Shown here piece after piece: positions 40,357-49,838 of a stretch of DNA of 64,000 bases. A program made the position numbers and the translations under genes. How positions within the stretch are numbered: the stretch's first letter is position 1; each line of letters opens with the position of its first letter. This DNA comes from Legionella saoudiensis (GTDB lineage: Bacteria; Pseudomonadota; Gammaproteobacteria; Legionellales; Legionellaceae). The stretch is taken from positions 1,426,001 through 1,490,000 of the forward strand of contig NZ_LN901324.1 of the NCBI RefSeq assembly GCF_001465875.1. The letters run 5' to 3'. The notes beneath the pieces were generated by a model that had not been told where the DNA came from, made no database searches, and saw nothing but the letters and a program-made list of their open reading frames with translations.

Positions 40357-40881
40357 ATGAACAAATTAATTGAAAAAGCACAAAAAATTAAATGCCTTAT
40401 TTGCGATATGGATGGCGTGCTCACCGATGGACTCTTATATATTGATAATCATTTTAATGAGCTTAAGACCTTTCACATTCATGATGGCGTGGGCTTAAAA
40501 TTACTTATGACTGTAGGCATCGAAGTTGCAGTGATTACGGGCTCGCGTAATGCGGTTGTTGACCATCGCATGCAACAATTAGGCATCAAGCATTACTATA
40601 AAGATCAGTTAAATAAACAAGAAACCTATGAGCAATTGAAAAAAACATTAAATCTTGAAGACGAACAATTTGCCTATATTGGCGATGATCTTCCCGATAT
40701 ACCACTGATACAAAAAGTCGGTTTAGGGGTTACTGTTGCAAATGCCGTGCCGGCTGTTAAAGAAATTGCCGTTTGGCAGACTGAACTTCCAGGGGGTCGC
40801 GGGGCTGTTCGTGAATTATGTGACCTCATTCTCAACGCGCAAAATAAAATGGACTTAGCGAAAGAAGGTTATTTAAAATAA
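40357..40881 (+). CDS. kdsC: Kdo-8-phosphate phosphatase KdsC
   Basis: 174-residue HAD-family phosphatase that makes Kdo from Kdo 8-phosphate. The catalytic motif I DMDGVLTDG (Asp17, Asp19), motif II VITGSRN and motif IV GDDLPDIPL are present; there is no cap domain, as is normal for KdsC tetramers. Directly follows kdsD and overlaps lptC by one base. Confidence 0.96.
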   Translation: MNKLIEKAQKIKCLICDMDGVLTDGLLYIDNHFNELKTFHIHDGVGLKLLMTVGIEVAVITGSRNAVVDHRMQQLGIKHYYKDQLNKQETYEQLKKTLNLEDEQFAYIGDDLPDIPLIQKVGLGVTVANAVPAVKEIAVWQTELPGGRGAVRELCDLILNAQNKMDLAKEGYLK

Positions 40882-41453
40882 TGAATGCCGCAAAACAAGT
40901 AATTTGGCTTTTTCTTCTGCTCGTCACCTTAGCCGGCTCAGGCTGGTATTACAGTCATTCTTCAAGCATCATGCGCTTGGATAGTGAAACTTTAGCCAAT
41001 TCTGTAGACACAACTATTTCTAAAGTAAAAGTACGTCAATTTGATGAAAAAGGCGCTTTAACTACTCTTTTGGCCACACCTAAGATGCGCCACATCCAAA
41101 AAGGTGATATGTATTTTTTTCAAAAACCACATATTTTAGTAAGCCAAGAACAACAACCGCCTTGGGATATACGCTCAAAACATGCTAAGTCTTTTGCAGG
41201 TGGTGAGCGAATTGTTTTTATTGGTGATGTAGTGGTCCATCAAACTCAAGGAGATAATGTTCAGGCAAGTACCTTAAAAACTGAAGAGGTCACTTATTAT
41301 CCTAAAGAGAAAAAAGCATCTACCGATTTGCTTGTAACCTACGAACAACCAGGTAATATTATTCAGTCTCAAGGAATGAACGCCTACCTAGACGAAAAAA
41401 GGGTAGAATTACTTCACCAAGCACGAGGAAGCTATGTTCCAGCAAATGGCTAA
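40881..41453 (+). CDS. lptC: LPS export protein LptC
   Basis: 190-residue bitopic inner-membrane protein with one N-terminal membrane segment (about 7-24) and a periplasmic beta-jellyroll that hands LPS from LptBFG to LptA. Recognition rests on the membrane anchor, the DVVVHQTQGDNVQASTLKT type of repeat and on position between kdsC and lptA. It overlaps lptA by 20 bases. Confidence 0.93.
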   Translation: MNAAKQVIWLFLLLVTLAGSGWYYSHSSSIMRLDSETLANSVDTTISKVKVRQFDEKGALTTLLATPKMRHIQKGDMYFFQKPHILVSQEQQPPWDIRSKHAKSFAGGERIVFIGDVVVHQTQGDNVQASTLKTEEVTYYPKEKKASTDLLVTYEQPGNIIQSQGMNAYLDEKRVELLHQARGSYVPANG

Positions 41454-41946
41454 AGGTATTCTATACAGCGCTGTATTCATTTTAACATGTCCATGCTATG
41501 CCCTGCCTACCGATAGAGAACAGGTAATGCATGTGCAGGCAGACTCAGCAGATTTGAATCAACAAAATCATAAAGGTATTTATATTGGCAATGTGGAACT
41601 AATACAAGGCACAACCAATTTGCAAGCCGCGAAGGCCATTACTAAGGGTAACGAGAAAAACCAACTTGTTTTAGCAATCGCTAAAGGGGATGATGGGAAG
41701 CAAGCACATTACTGGACAACAACCGATCCGAAGAAGCCCCCTATGCATGCCTATGCCGATATTATACGTTATTATCCCTTAACTCATATTATTGAACTCA
41801 TTGGAAATGCGCGCGTAGAACAAGGAAAAGATTCATTTTCAGCAGCTAAAATCCGTTATGACACCGTCAAACAGCACGTTCTGTCCAATGGGGATAAAAA
41901 CCAAAGAATAACTATAATTTATCATCCTGAAAAGAAATCTCTATGA
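41434..41946 (+). CDS. lptA: LPS transport periplasmic protein LptA
   Basis: 170-residue periplasmic bridge protein. N-terminal signal peptide (ending near CYALP), then the OstA-type jellyroll ([20 protein letters not shown] and the [21 protein letters not shown] repeat). It carries LPS across the periplasm from LptC to LptD. Its start lies inside lptC and its stop overlaps the lptB ATG (ATGA). Confidence 0.94.
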   Translation: MFQQMAKGILYSAVFILTCPCYALPTDREQVMHVQADSADLNQQNHKGIYIGNVELIQGTTNLQAAKAITKGNEKNQLVLAIAKGDDGKQAHYWTTTDPKKPPMHAYADIIRYYPLTHIIELIGNARVEQGKDSFSAAKIRYDTVKQHVLSNGDKNQRITIIYHPEKKSL

Positions 41947-42668
41947 ATTTATTAGAAGCGCGAAACCTAAAAAAATCATTTAAATCGCGAACCGTGGTCA
42001 ATGGGGTAAGCATCCATATCAAAAAAGGTGAGTGTGTCGGCTTATTAGGTCCTAACGGCGCAGGTAAAACCACCTGCTTTTACATGATTGTCGGCTTACA
42101 ATCCTGTGATGAAGGACAAATCATCATCGACAACCAAGACATTACTTCGCATGCCATGCACCAACGTGCCCGCTTGGGTATTAGCTATTTGCCGCAAGAA
42201 GCATCGGTATTTCGTAAGCTTACGGTCGCTGAAAATATTATGGCTATTTTAGAGCTTAGACCGGATTTAAATGAGCAGGCTCGGGAAGAAAAACTGGACC
42301 TGCTACTGCAAGAATTTCATATTACTCACATTAGTAATAGCATGGGTATGGCGTTATCTGGAGGCGAGCGTAGACGTGTAGAAATTGCGCGTGCATTGGC
42401 AATTGAACCCTCGTTCATTCTTCTTGATGAACCCTTTGCTGGTGTAGACCCGATTTCAGTAATTGATATTAAAAAAATTATTCAACATTTATGCAATAAA
42501 GGTATTGGCGTTTTAATTACTGATCATAATGTTCGGGAAACTCTAGATATTTGCGAGCGGGCTTATATTGTAAGCCAAGGGAAAATACTGTGTGAAGGAA
42601 CCCCTGAAAAAATTCTAGCCAATCAACAAGTTAGAGCAGTTTATTTAGGTGAAGATTTTACTTTGTAG
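41943..42668 (+). CDS. lptB: LPS export ABC ATPase LptB
   Basis: 241-residue ATPase of the LptB2FG transporter. Walker [16 protein letters not shown]-loop [10 protein letters not shown], signature [15 protein letters not shown], Walker [14 protein letters not shown] and the H-loop DHNVRET are all intact. Last gene of the LPS group; the next gene, trpG, starts 9 bases later in the same direction, so lpt and trp genes may share a transcript. rpoN, the usual neighbour in E. coli, is absent. Confidence 0.97.
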   Translation: MNLLEARNLKKSFKSRTVVNGVSIHIKKGECVGLLGPNGAGKTTCFYMIVGLQSCDEGQIIIDNQDITSHAMHQRARLGISYLPQEASVFRKLTVAENIMAILELRPDLNEQAREEKLDLLLQEFHITHISNSMGMALSGGERRRVEIARALAIEPSFILLDEPFAGVDPISVIDIKKIIQHLCNKGIGVLITDHNVRETLDICERAYIVSQGKILCEGTPEKILANQQVRAVYLGEDFTL

Positions 42669-42677
42669 AAGAGAGTC

Positions 42678-43256
42678 ATGCTACTGATTATCGATAATTA
42701 TGATTCATTTACTTATAATCTGGTGCAGTATTTTCAATGTTTAAACCAGGAAGTACTGGTTTCGACGCATGATCAAATAAGCCTTCAACAAATACGCGAC
42801 TTAGCCCCTGATTACCTGGTCATCTCTCCTGGCCCTAAAGGCCCTGATGATGCGGGTATTTCTCTGGCAGCCATCCATGAGTTCCACCAAGAAATTCCTA
42901 TTTTAGGTATTTGCTTAGGCCATCAATGTATTGCACAAGCATTTGGTGGGCAAATTATTTCTGCTCCAGAAATCATGCATGGTAAAACTTCACTCATTCA
43001 GCATCATCAACGAGGCTTGTTTCATAATATTCCTATAGGTTTTCAAGCAACGCGTTATCATTCTCTTGCTGTTGAAGCATCCAGCTTGCCTGATTGTTTT
43101 TCTATAGATGCCTGGGTGGATGACACAATTATGGCAATTTCACATCGTCAACATCCTGTTTTTGGGCTACAATTTCATCCCGAGGCAATTTTAAGTCAGT
43201 ATGGTCAGCAATTATTAGGGAATTTCTTAAGCTATGAAACCCAATCTTCTATTTGA
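42678..43256 (+). CDS. trpG: Glutamine amidotransferase of anthranilate synthase (TrpG/PabA)
   Basis: 192-residue class I glutaminase that feeds ammonia to anthranilate synthase TrpE or to aminodeoxychorismate synthase PabB. The catalytic Cys79 lies in GICLGHQ, and the His-Glu pair in GLQFHPEAI. DNYDSFTYNLVQYF is the family N terminus. The neighbouring trpD and trpC favour a role in tryptophan synthesis. In many bacteria this subunit is shared with folate synthesis. It overlaps trpD by 23 bases. trpE is not in the window. Confidence 0.92.
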   Translation: MLLIIDNYDSFTYNLVQYFQCLNQEVLVSTHDQISLQQIRDLAPDYLVISPGPKGPDDAGISLAAIHEFHQEIPILGICLGHQCIAQAFGGQIISAPEIMHGKTSLIQHHQRGLFHNIPIGFQATRYHSLAVEASSLPDCFSIDAWVDDTIMAISHRQHPVFGLQFHPEAILSQYGQQLLGNFLSYETQSSI

Positions 43257-44268
43257 ACAGTTAATCGCAAAACAGGATCTAAACGCACAACAAATGCATG
43301 ATGTAATTCATGCTTGTATGTCTGGCCAATATAATGACCTGCAAATCGCTACCTTTTTAGCATTAATGCGCACTAAAGGAGAAACTGCCAGTGAGCTCAC
43401 TGCCGCAGCGAAAGTAATGCAAGAATTAGCGCATAAAATTGAATTAGGAACTAATTTAATTGATATTGTGGGTACTGGCGGCGATGGTAAAAATACATTT
43501 AACGTCTCTACTGCCTGCAGTTTTGTGGTTGCTGCCGCAGGTATTTCGGTGGCTAAACATGGCAATCGCTCAGTTTCCAGCCGTAGTGGTAGCGCTGATT
43601 TGCTGGAGCAAGCCGGTTTTGCGCTCAACCTTTCTGACCAGCATATGCAAATCTGCATGCATGAATGTAATCTTGCATTTTTATTTGCTCCAAGTTACCA
43701 CCCAGCCATGCAACACGCTCGCACAGCACGCCAGCAATTAGGTATTCGTACCTTATTTAATCTACTAGGGCCATTAATCAATCCAGCTCGGGTAAAAAGA
43801 CAGGTGGTTGGTGTTTTTTCAACAAGCTGGCAAAAACCTTTAGCTACGGTACTTGCAAATTTGGGAAGTGAGCGTGCCCTAGTGGTTAGCTCTGAAGATG
43901 GTTTGGATGAAATTAGTATTGCCGCCCCTACTCAGGTAGTAGAATATCATCAAAATTCTTTTCATGAATGGTCTATTATCCCTGCTGATTATAGCATGCA
44001 TCATACTTCATTAGATGAAATTATTGTCGATTCGCCAAGCCAGAGCCTAAGCATTATTCAATCTATTTTTGCGGGTGCAAAAGGTGCTGCTCGTGATATG
44101 GTATTGCTAAACTCTGCCGCAGCAATCTATTGTGCCAAAGAAGAGTTTTCATTTACCCAAGCACTAGAACAAGCCCAGGAAGCCTTGGACAGCGGTAGAG
44201 CCGCCCAACGTTTCCAACAGCTTTGCCAATTAACTCAAATTTTAAATAAAGAATCCCATCATGAATAG
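43234..44268 (+). CDS. trpD: Anthranilate phosphoribosyltransferase TrpD
   Basis: 344-residue enzyme adding phosphoribose to anthranilate. The PRPP-binding [15 protein letters not shown] motif, the [15 protein letters not shown] stretch and the LGPLINPA block are present. It starts in the trpG 3' end and its stop overlaps the trpC start by 8 bases. Confidence 0.97.
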   Translation: MKPNLLFEQLIAKQDLNAQQMHDVIHACMSGQYNDLQIATFLALMRTKGETASELTAAAKVMQELAHKIELGTNLIDIVGTGGDGKNTFNVSTACSFVVAAAGISVAKHGNRSVSSRSGSADLLEQAGFALNLSDQHMQICMHECNLAFLFAPSYHPAMQHARTARQQLGIRTLFNLLGPLINPARVKRQVVGVFSTSWQKPLATVLANLGSERALVVSSEDGLDEISIAAPTQVVEYHQNSFHEWSIIPADYSMHHTSLDEIIVDSPSQSLSIIQSIFAGAKGAARDMVLLNSAAAIYCAKEEFSFTQALEQAQEALDSGRAAQRFQQLCQLTQILNKESHHE

Positions 44269-45037
44269 TGTTTTAGAACGCATTGCCGAGCATAAACTAA
44301 ATGAAGTTGCTCAAGCTAAAAAAGTACATCCACTAAGCTCATTAGAACAATCTCAATGGGCACGCCGTGATTTTGTTGCTGCCTTAACCGCCAATACTAC
44401 CGCTGCTATTATTGCAGAGATTAAACGAGCCTCCCCAAGTAAGGGCTTGATTAGAGAAGACTTTGACGTGGCACAAATCGCTGCAACTTACGCACAACAC
44501 GGTGCACGCTGTTTGTCGGTGCTTACTGATATTGAATTTTTCCAAGGCCATCCAGATTATTTAGCCCTCGCTAAATCACATTGTAATTTACCAATATTAC
44601 GCAAGGATTTTATCCTTGATGAATACCAAGTCTATGAAAGCCAATCTCTAGGTGCTGACTGTATTTTATTGATTGTTGCTTTGCTGGATGATGCGCAGCT
44701 TGCTGACTACTGCCAGTTAGCGCAGGAATTAAATATGGCCGTGCTGGTGGAAAGCCATACACGTGAAGAGTTGGAGCGTGCCTTGCATTTGCCCACACCA
44801 CTTATGGGGATCAATAATCGCAGTCTGCATACGTTTAAAACGGATATCCAATTAAGCATAGAGTTAAAGGGCGTAGTTCCCCAAGATAGAATAGTGATAA
44901 CCGAAAGTGGTATTAATACTCATGCGGATGTAGCGTTAATGCAAGCAAATGGAATTAATACCTTTTTAATTGGCGAGAGTTTAATGCGAGCCAAAGATAT
45001 TGGTTTAGCTTTGCACCATTTGATTACTGGGGAATAA
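44261..45037 (+). CDS. trpC: Indole-3-glycerol phosphate synthase TrpC
   Basis: 258-residue TIM-barrel enzyme closing the indole ring. Signature [16 protein letters not shown] and [15 protein letters not shown] are clear, with the [14 protein letters not shown] phosphate-site segment. It is monofunctional, without a fused TrpF domain. Last gene of the kdsD-to-trpC run; a palindromic repeat follows. Confidence 0.97.
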   Translation: MNSVLERIAEHKLNEVAQAKKVHPLSSLEQSQWARRDFVAALTANTTAAIIAEIKRASPSKGLIREDFDVAQIAATYAQHGARCLSVLTDIEFFQGHPDYLALAKSHCNLPILRKDFILDEYQVYESQSLGADCILLIVALLDDAQLADYCQLAQELNMAVLVESHTREELERALHLPTPLMGINNRSLHTFKTDIQLSIELKGVVPQDRIVITESGINTHADVALMQANGINTFLIGESLMRAKDIGLALHHLITGE

Positions 45038-45051
45038 ACGCAAGATAAGTC

Positions 45052-45123
45052 GTAGGTTGGACTGCTAAGCTCAGCACACAGGCTTTTGCCACTCCTAATG
45101 CTGGGCTTAGCAGCTCAGCCTAC
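45052..45123. repeat. Palindromic repeat after trpC
   Basis: The arm at 45052-45076 and the inverted arm at 45099-45123 match at 21 of 25 positions. Both start GTAGG-TG and carry GCTAAGC; the inner region is 22 bases. The element resembles the repeats at 18241-18326 and 19112-19140. Confidence 0.75.
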
Positions 45124-45137
45124 ATATCATTACCTCT

Positions 45138-45284
45138 TTAATCCACAGAAGGCTCCGGCTTCTCAACGGGTTCTGGCTCGGGAAGATTAGGATCTCCTGG
45201 CTCTATAGGTTCTGGGTTTGATGGGTATTCATCAGGAGAGTCAGGAATCTCATTAGGCTCGGGTATTTCGCCGCTGTTTTTCAA
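45138..45284 (-). CDS. Small acidic proline-rich protein with TTG start
   Basis: 48-residue open frame reading KNSGEIPEPNEIPDSPDEYP after a TTG start, then Pro-Glu repeats and ending VEKPEPSVD. About half of the residues are Pro or Glu/Asp, with no hydrophobic core. A perfect AAGGAG lies six bases before the TTG, which is why I take it as a real gene. There is no signal peptide. It is probably disordered. Function unknown; it lies between trpC and the SDR gene. Confidence 0.55.
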   Translation of the reverse strand: MKNSGEIPEPNEIPDSPDEYPSNPEPIEPGDPNLPEPEPVEKPEPSVD

Positions 45285-45361
45285 AATAGTCTCCTTATTA
45301 TTTGCACTCCATAGCTAAAGTATAGCAAAATCGGGTTTTACCTAAACAAGGCGTTTTATTC

Positions 45362-46204
45362 ATGAAAGTAGCTGTAATTACTGGGGCTGCCAATGGTATA
45401 GGCTTAGCATTAGCTTTAGTACACTTAAAACAAGGCGATGCTGTAGTTATGGTTGATAAAGACGGCAATAAACTCAATCAGGAAGCAGAACTTCTCCAAG
45501 CTAAGTTCCCAGGAAAAATTCTTGCCATTACTTGTGATGTGACTCAGGCCGATGAAGTAAAAACCCTAGCACAACAAACAGAATGCGAATTAGGTCGCAT
45601 CGATTGGCTTTATAATAATGCAGGTATCATTGGCCAATTGGCTCCAGTCTGGGATTTAAATCCACAACAGGTTAAACAGGTCATGGATGTGAATTTGCAT
45701 GGGATGATTCATGTAATTCAGGCCTTTACACCCTTCTTATTCCAACAAAAGTTTAGGTCACACATTATTAATATGGCCAGCTTATACGCATTATGTGCAG
45801 GCTCACAAACAGCCCCCTACTCCATGTCCAAGCATGCGGTTTTGGCTTTGTCTGAATCATTATATTTCGATTTAAACCGCCTAGAAAAACCAGTTGATAT
45901 TTCCGTCATATTTCCTTCATTTACGGATACAGGGTTACTTGCTAATCCTTCAGAGGGACATTCCAGTTTGCATGGCGCGTTGCAATCTTTATTAGCTCAT
46001 TCACGACCGGCAATGGACATAGCACAACATATTGTGCAGGAAGTAGCGCAAAAGAAATTTTATGTTTTCCCTGATAGGGAGGTAAAAGGATATTATGAAG
46101 AACGTACTCAAGCGATTCTAAATCAAGAAAATCCTCATGCGACCAATGTGGAAAAATTAATGAGAGCTTTAATCAAGCGCCAGGAATCACGTAGAGTATC
46201 TTAG
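45362..46204 (+). CDS. Short-chain dehydrogenase/reductase
   Basis: 280-residue classical SDR. The cofactor motif TGAANGIG is at 7-14, NNAG at 85-88, and the catalytic Ser140, Tyr153 and Lys157 (YSMSK) are all present. Asp31 after the second strand suggests NAD(H) rather than NADP(H). The substrate is unknown. Its neighbours on the other strand are a flavin monooxygenase and a lipoprotein esterase, a combination seen in ketone or lipid oxidation gene sets. Confidence 0.88.
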   Translation: MKVAVITGAANGIGLALALVHLKQGDAVVMVDKDGNKLNQEAELLQAKFPGKILAITCDVTQADEVKTLAQQTECELGRIDWLYNNAGIIGQLAPVWDLNPQQVKQVMDVNLHGMIHVIQAFTPFLFQQKFRSHIINMASLYALCAGSQTAPYSMSKHAVLALSESLYFDLNRLEKPVDISVIFPSFTDTGLLANPSEGHSSLHGALQSLLAHSRPAMDIAQHIVQEVAQKKFYVFPDREVKGYYEERTQAILNQENPHATNVEKLMRALIKRQESRRVS

Positions 46205-46232
46205 GCAGTATTGAAAAAGGAGAAAGCACGTC

Positions 46233-46258
46233 CTCCTGAGGAGTTCACGACGAAGGAC
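46233..46258. repeat. Short dispersed repeat (CTCCTGAG...GACGAAGGA type)
   Basis: The 26 bases at 46233-46258 match 59649-59674 at 21 positions (CCTGAG-AGTT, then GACGAAGGA). Both copies lie between genes. Confidence 0.45.
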
Positions 46259-46277
46259 GACGCGCCCCTCAAAAGTT

Positions 46278-46297
46278 TTAAGTAAGTGCCATTAGTT
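46278..46297. repeat. Copy of the AACTAAKGGCACTTACTTA motif
   Basis: TTAAGTAAGTGCCATTAGTT is an exact inverted match (20 of 20) to the left outer arm of the composite repeat at 18212-18232. It lies between convergent SDR and monooxygenase genes. Confidence 0.75.
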
Positions 46298-46304
46298 GCT
46301 TGCA

Positions 46305-47615
46305 TTATCCTAACATTTCTAGCAGCTCACGGCGAAACATATGGTAGTCTACCTCTAAGGCATGACGCATATGTGACTTAAATCGGTAATGAGGCTTATT
46401 CATTTCTTGATCAATTTTTTGATGTAATTGCTCAGGACGTTTCAAGGTCCCCATAATGATCCGCGCAACAATTTTTGATTGATGATCTGCTAGGGGCCAG
46501 ATACAGCCTTGTGGTTGGCATAGGCCAATAAAATAAAGGTTATCTAAATCAGCATGCATCATTTTGCGATACAAAGGCACCTTTGTGGAACCACTAAAAT
46601 CAATTAATTTTTTATCAAAAAAAGGAAAGCTTATTTTATAGCCTGTGGCAAAAATTACCGTATCAAACTCAAGTTGCTCACCATTAGTAAAATGAACCTT
46701 CTTACCTTCGAAATGAGTAATACCAGGCTGCGGACGTACCTTTCCATGACGAATAAAATATAATAATTCAGAATTAATTGTGGGATGAATTTCCAAAGGC
46801 CCGCAATCAGGATTCAATAATTTATACTTGGCATAGCGTCCTTGTAATATGCGAATCACAAGCTTAAAGAGCTTCTGGCGCATTCCTGCGGGCATCCATC
46901 GAGTTTTTGCGACAGCGTCATCCGTAGGTTTACCAAAAACAAATTTTGGAAAAATATTGTAACCACGTCGCATGCTAATATAAGTTTCCGGAGATACCCG
47001 TGATATTTCTACCGCAACATCACAAGCAGAATTTCCACCGCCAACAACCAAAACACGTTTCCCAGCAAAGACAGAAGCTTTCTTATATTGATGCGAATGA
47101 ATGAGCTCACCATCAAAATGCCCTGGGTATTCAGGCATGAACGGATCCCAATGGTGCCCATTCGCGACTAACAGATAATCGAAAATATCTTCATGGGTTC
47201 CTAGCTCATTTTGGTAGGTTACTTGCCATTGTTTTTGGCTATTTTGTTCGACCTTTAATACAGTCGTATTGAACTGAATGTATTTCTCTAAATCAAAGTG
47301 ACTTGCATAATTTTGAAAATAAGCCAAAACCTGTCTATGCGAAGGATAATCAGGATAGGATGCAGGCATTGGGAAGTCTTCAAATTGGGACCAACGCTTT
47401 GAACTAATAATGTGTGTCGTTTCATACACACTGGAATGATCATTATGTTCGTCATAAACCCAGTTACCACCTATCTGATTATTTTTTTCAAAGACAGTGA
47501 TCTGGGTAACACCTTGTTCTTGTAAGTTTTTAATTGCGGCAAGCCCACTAGGGCCTGCGCCAATGACACAGACACGCGGCTGACAAATACCCTTAGGCTT
47601 TTGCTCTATTTGCAT
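46305..47615 (-). CDS. Flavin-containing monooxygenase
   Basis: 436-residue FAD/NADPH monooxygenase. The FAD motif GAGPSG is at 19-24, the FMO fingerprint FxGxxxHxxxY appears as FDGELIHSHQY, the NADP motif is GGGNSACD, and the FATGY motif follows. It may oxygenate N/S nucleophiles or act on ketones; substrate unknown. It overlaps the upstream lipoprotein esterase gene by 23 bases, so the two form an operon. Confidence 0.9.
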   Translation of the reverse strand: MQIEQKPKGICQPRVCVIGAGPSGLAAIKNLQEQGVTQITVFEKNNQIGGNWVYDEHNDHSSVYETTHIISSKRWSQFEDFPMPASYPDYPSHRQVLAYFQNYASHFDLEKYIQFNTTVLKVEQNSQKQWQVTYQNELGTHEDIFDYLLVANGHHWDPFMPEYPGHFDGELIHSHQYKKASVFAGKRVLVVGGGNSACDVAVEISRVSPETYISMRRGYNIFPKFVFGKPTDDAVAKTRWMPAGMRQKLFKLVIRILQGRYAKYKLLNPDCGPLEIHPTINSELLYFIRHGKVRPQPGITHFEGKKVHFTNGEQLEFDTVIFATGYKISFPFFDKKLIDFSGSTKVPLYRKMMHADLDNLYFIGLCQPQGCIWPLADHQSKIVARIIMGTLKRPEQLHQKIDQEMNKPHYRFKSHMRHALEVDYHMFRRELLEMLG

Positions 47616-48303
47616 TACTTGTTACCTTTTTAACTTCTTCCATTATCATTGCTTGTACCACGGGATGCTTATCAATTGTGAAATGATTAACATTTACCCC
47701 TTTGATTTTTGTAACATCAATATTATCAATTTGAGTTTTAGCAGGATCAACAGCTCGAAGTTTTAAACCACTAAACATAGGTACATAGCCCGCTTTGTAA
47801 AAGTTCATTGCATGCTTCACATTAGGAGGCACAACGGTTTGAGACACTGCGTCAACTGTAACGAGCAGATCAACAGGAACTCCTGCTTTATTTAAATTAC
47901 GCGCCACCTTGATTTGTTCATTCGCCCCTAACGAATGTCCAACAAGTATAATTGGCTTGGGGTTTTTATGTTTGTAGTAATTACTGATAAGAGTACGGGA
48001 GACCGCACCAGCGTTATACCACATACCGCTTGGAGCAGGAATATGATAAGTCGCCTCTACAGAGTCGCTTAGCTCTTGCATACCAGTACTAAAAACCCCT
48101 AATCCTCCAAGCATGGTATGAACTTCGCCACGGTACGCGTTTTTGGTATGCGCTACTTTTTTTGCCGTAACATTAGTTTGTACTGGATGCTTTTTCTTAG
48201 TCGGATGATACTTAGCCCCGGACAAATCAACACAGCTTGCCACCGAGAATGCGGCAAACAGGCAAAAAGATGCTTTGAAGAAATTAGTTTTGCTACTGTT
48301 CAT
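47593..48303 (-). CDS. Lipoprotein alpha/beta hydrolase
   Basis: 236 residues. The signal peptide ends in a lipobox FSVASC with Cys24 as the lipidation site. The nucleophile elbow GHSLG is at 122-126 (Ser124), and a likely catalytic Asp and His lie in VTVDAV and VNHFTIDKHP. It is a membrane-anchored esterase or lipase-like enzyme. First gene of a two-gene operon with the flavin monooxygenase. Confidence 0.8.
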   Translation of the reverse strand: MNSSKTNFFKASFCLFAAFSVASCVDLSGAKYHPTKKKHPVQTNVTAKKVAHTKNAYRGEVHTMLGGLGVFSTGMQELSDSVEATYHIPAPSGMWYNAGAVSRTLISNYYKHKNPKPIILVGHSLGANEQIKVARNLNKAGVPVDLLVTVDAVSQTVVPPNVKHAMNFYKAGYVPMFSGLKLRAVDPAKTQIDNIDVTKIKGVNVNHFTIDKHPVVQAMIMEEVKKVTSNANRAKA

Positions 48304-48488
48304 TTTTTATTTTTATTTAGGTTTTAGCGAATCCATTGATGATAACGTATATGCCGGCGAAAGCCAATATTAGGAGGGTATTAACCCGCATCTGTAGGGG
48401 CTTAGACATTAAACGAGTAATTCTATTTGGGAAGCAAATAATAGTTTGTTAAGATATGCGTTCTCTCTTTGATTGTGAACAATTTTTT

Positions 48489-49838
48489 ATGGAAACACAG
48501 GTTTCAGTACTTACTGTCAGTCAGCTCAATAGACAGGTAAAAAGCTACCTTGAAAATGAGCTGGGAATTGTTCATGTGGAAGGGGAAATTTCCAATTTAA
48601 GTAAGCCTGCATCAGGGCATTTTTACTTTACACTAAAAGACAGTGGCGCTCAGATCCGTTGTGTATTTTTTAAAAATCGCCACATTAACTCCGTCGCCAC
48701 TAAACTCTGTGATGGTCAGCATCTGGTTGCCAGTGGTCGCTTAAGCCTTTATGAGGCCCGAGGAGATTATCAATTAATCGTTGACCAAATCACAGAAGCA
48801 GGTCTTGGAGCTCTGTATCAGCGTTTCGAAGAATTAAAAAATAAACTCGCCAATGAGGGACTTTTTCATCCTGATAAGAAAAAAGCACTTCCCAAAATGC
48901 CGCAAACTATTGGCGTGATTACCTCAACCACCGGTGCTGCAATCCGTGATATTTTATCAACTTTAGCTCGCCGCTATCCATTGGCACATGTATTTATTTA
49001 TCCAAGTGAGGTTCAAGGTGCTGGGGCAGCGCAGCAATTGATCAAAGCCATCCAACGAGCCAATGTGGAAAAACGCTGTGATGTACTCATTCTTGCGCGC
49101 GGTGGTGGAAGCATTGAAGATCTATGGGCTTTTAATGATGAGCAATTAGCGCGACAAATTGCCCAAAGCAGTATTCCTCTGATATCGGGAGTAGGACATG
49201 AAACCGATTTTACCATTGCTGATTTTGTTGCCGATTATCGCGCAGAAACCCCCACTGCAGCGGCCACTGCGGTAACCCCTGACGCTCTTGAGCTGTTACG
49301 ATCACTAAATCAATCAATGTTGCGTTTACAAGAAGCTATCCATCGCCACATGCACAAAAACCAAGTTAAGCTGCGGCATTTAATGGATAAAATTTCTTCT
49401 CCACAAAAGGCAATCTCAAGCCACTGGCAAACCACGGATTATTTAGAGCGGCAATTAATTTCTAGCATCAATCAAATCGTCAGACATAAGACTCATCAGT
49501 TGCATTTATGCACTCATCAATTAAATACACATAACCCGAAGACACAAATTCAACACGCCCAAAATCAATTACAACAAAAAACGCAACAGCTAACCCAGCA
49601 GATGCAAAATAAACTGAACCAGCTTAAGCTTCGCATGCGCAGCTTAATGTCTACCTTGCACGCAGTGAGTCCCTTAGCTACACTGGATAGAGGCTATGCA
49701 ATTGCTACACTAAAAGATAAGGTACTTTTTTCCCCCGAGCAAACTCAGGTTGGCGATATCATTGAAGTACGTTTAGCCCAGGGCAACCTTTCCTGTGAAA
49801 TAAAAAATATTAGAGGATTACAGCAAGACCATGCTTGA
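48489..49838 (+). CDS. xseA: Exodeoxyribonuclease VII large subunit XseA
   Basis: 449-residue nuclease subunit, which with XseB degrades single-stranded DNA. The N-terminal OB-fold (VEGEISNLSKPASGHFYFTLKD) and the catalytic-domain blocks GVITSTTGAAIRD, LARGGGSIEDLWAFND and SGVGHETDFTIADFVAD are present. The C-terminal half is coiled coil rich in Gln. An upstream ATG at 48456 would add 11 residues; METQVSVLTVSQLN is the family start. xseB is not in the window. Confidence 0.95.
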   Translation: METQVSVLTVSQLNRQVKSYLENELGIVHVEGEISNLSKPASGHFYFTLKDSGAQIRCVFFKNRHINSVATKLCDGQHLVASGRLSLYEARGDYQLIVDQITEAGLGALYQRFEELKNKLANEGLFHPDKKKALPKMPQTIGVITSTTGAAIRDILSTLARRYPLAHVFIYPSEVQGAGAAQQLIKAIQRANVEKRCDVLILARGGGSIEDLWAFNDEQLARQIAQSSIPLISGVGHETDFTIADFVADYRAETPTAAATAVTPDALELLRSLNQSMLRLQEAIHRHMHKNQVKLRHLMDKISSPQKAISSHWQTTDYLERQLISSINQIVRHKTHQLHLCTHQLNTHNPKTQIQHAQNQLQQKTQQLTQQMQNKLNQLKLRMRSLMSTLHAVSPLATLDRGYAIATLKDKVLFSPEQTQVGDIIEVRLAQGNLSCEIKNIRGLQQDHA

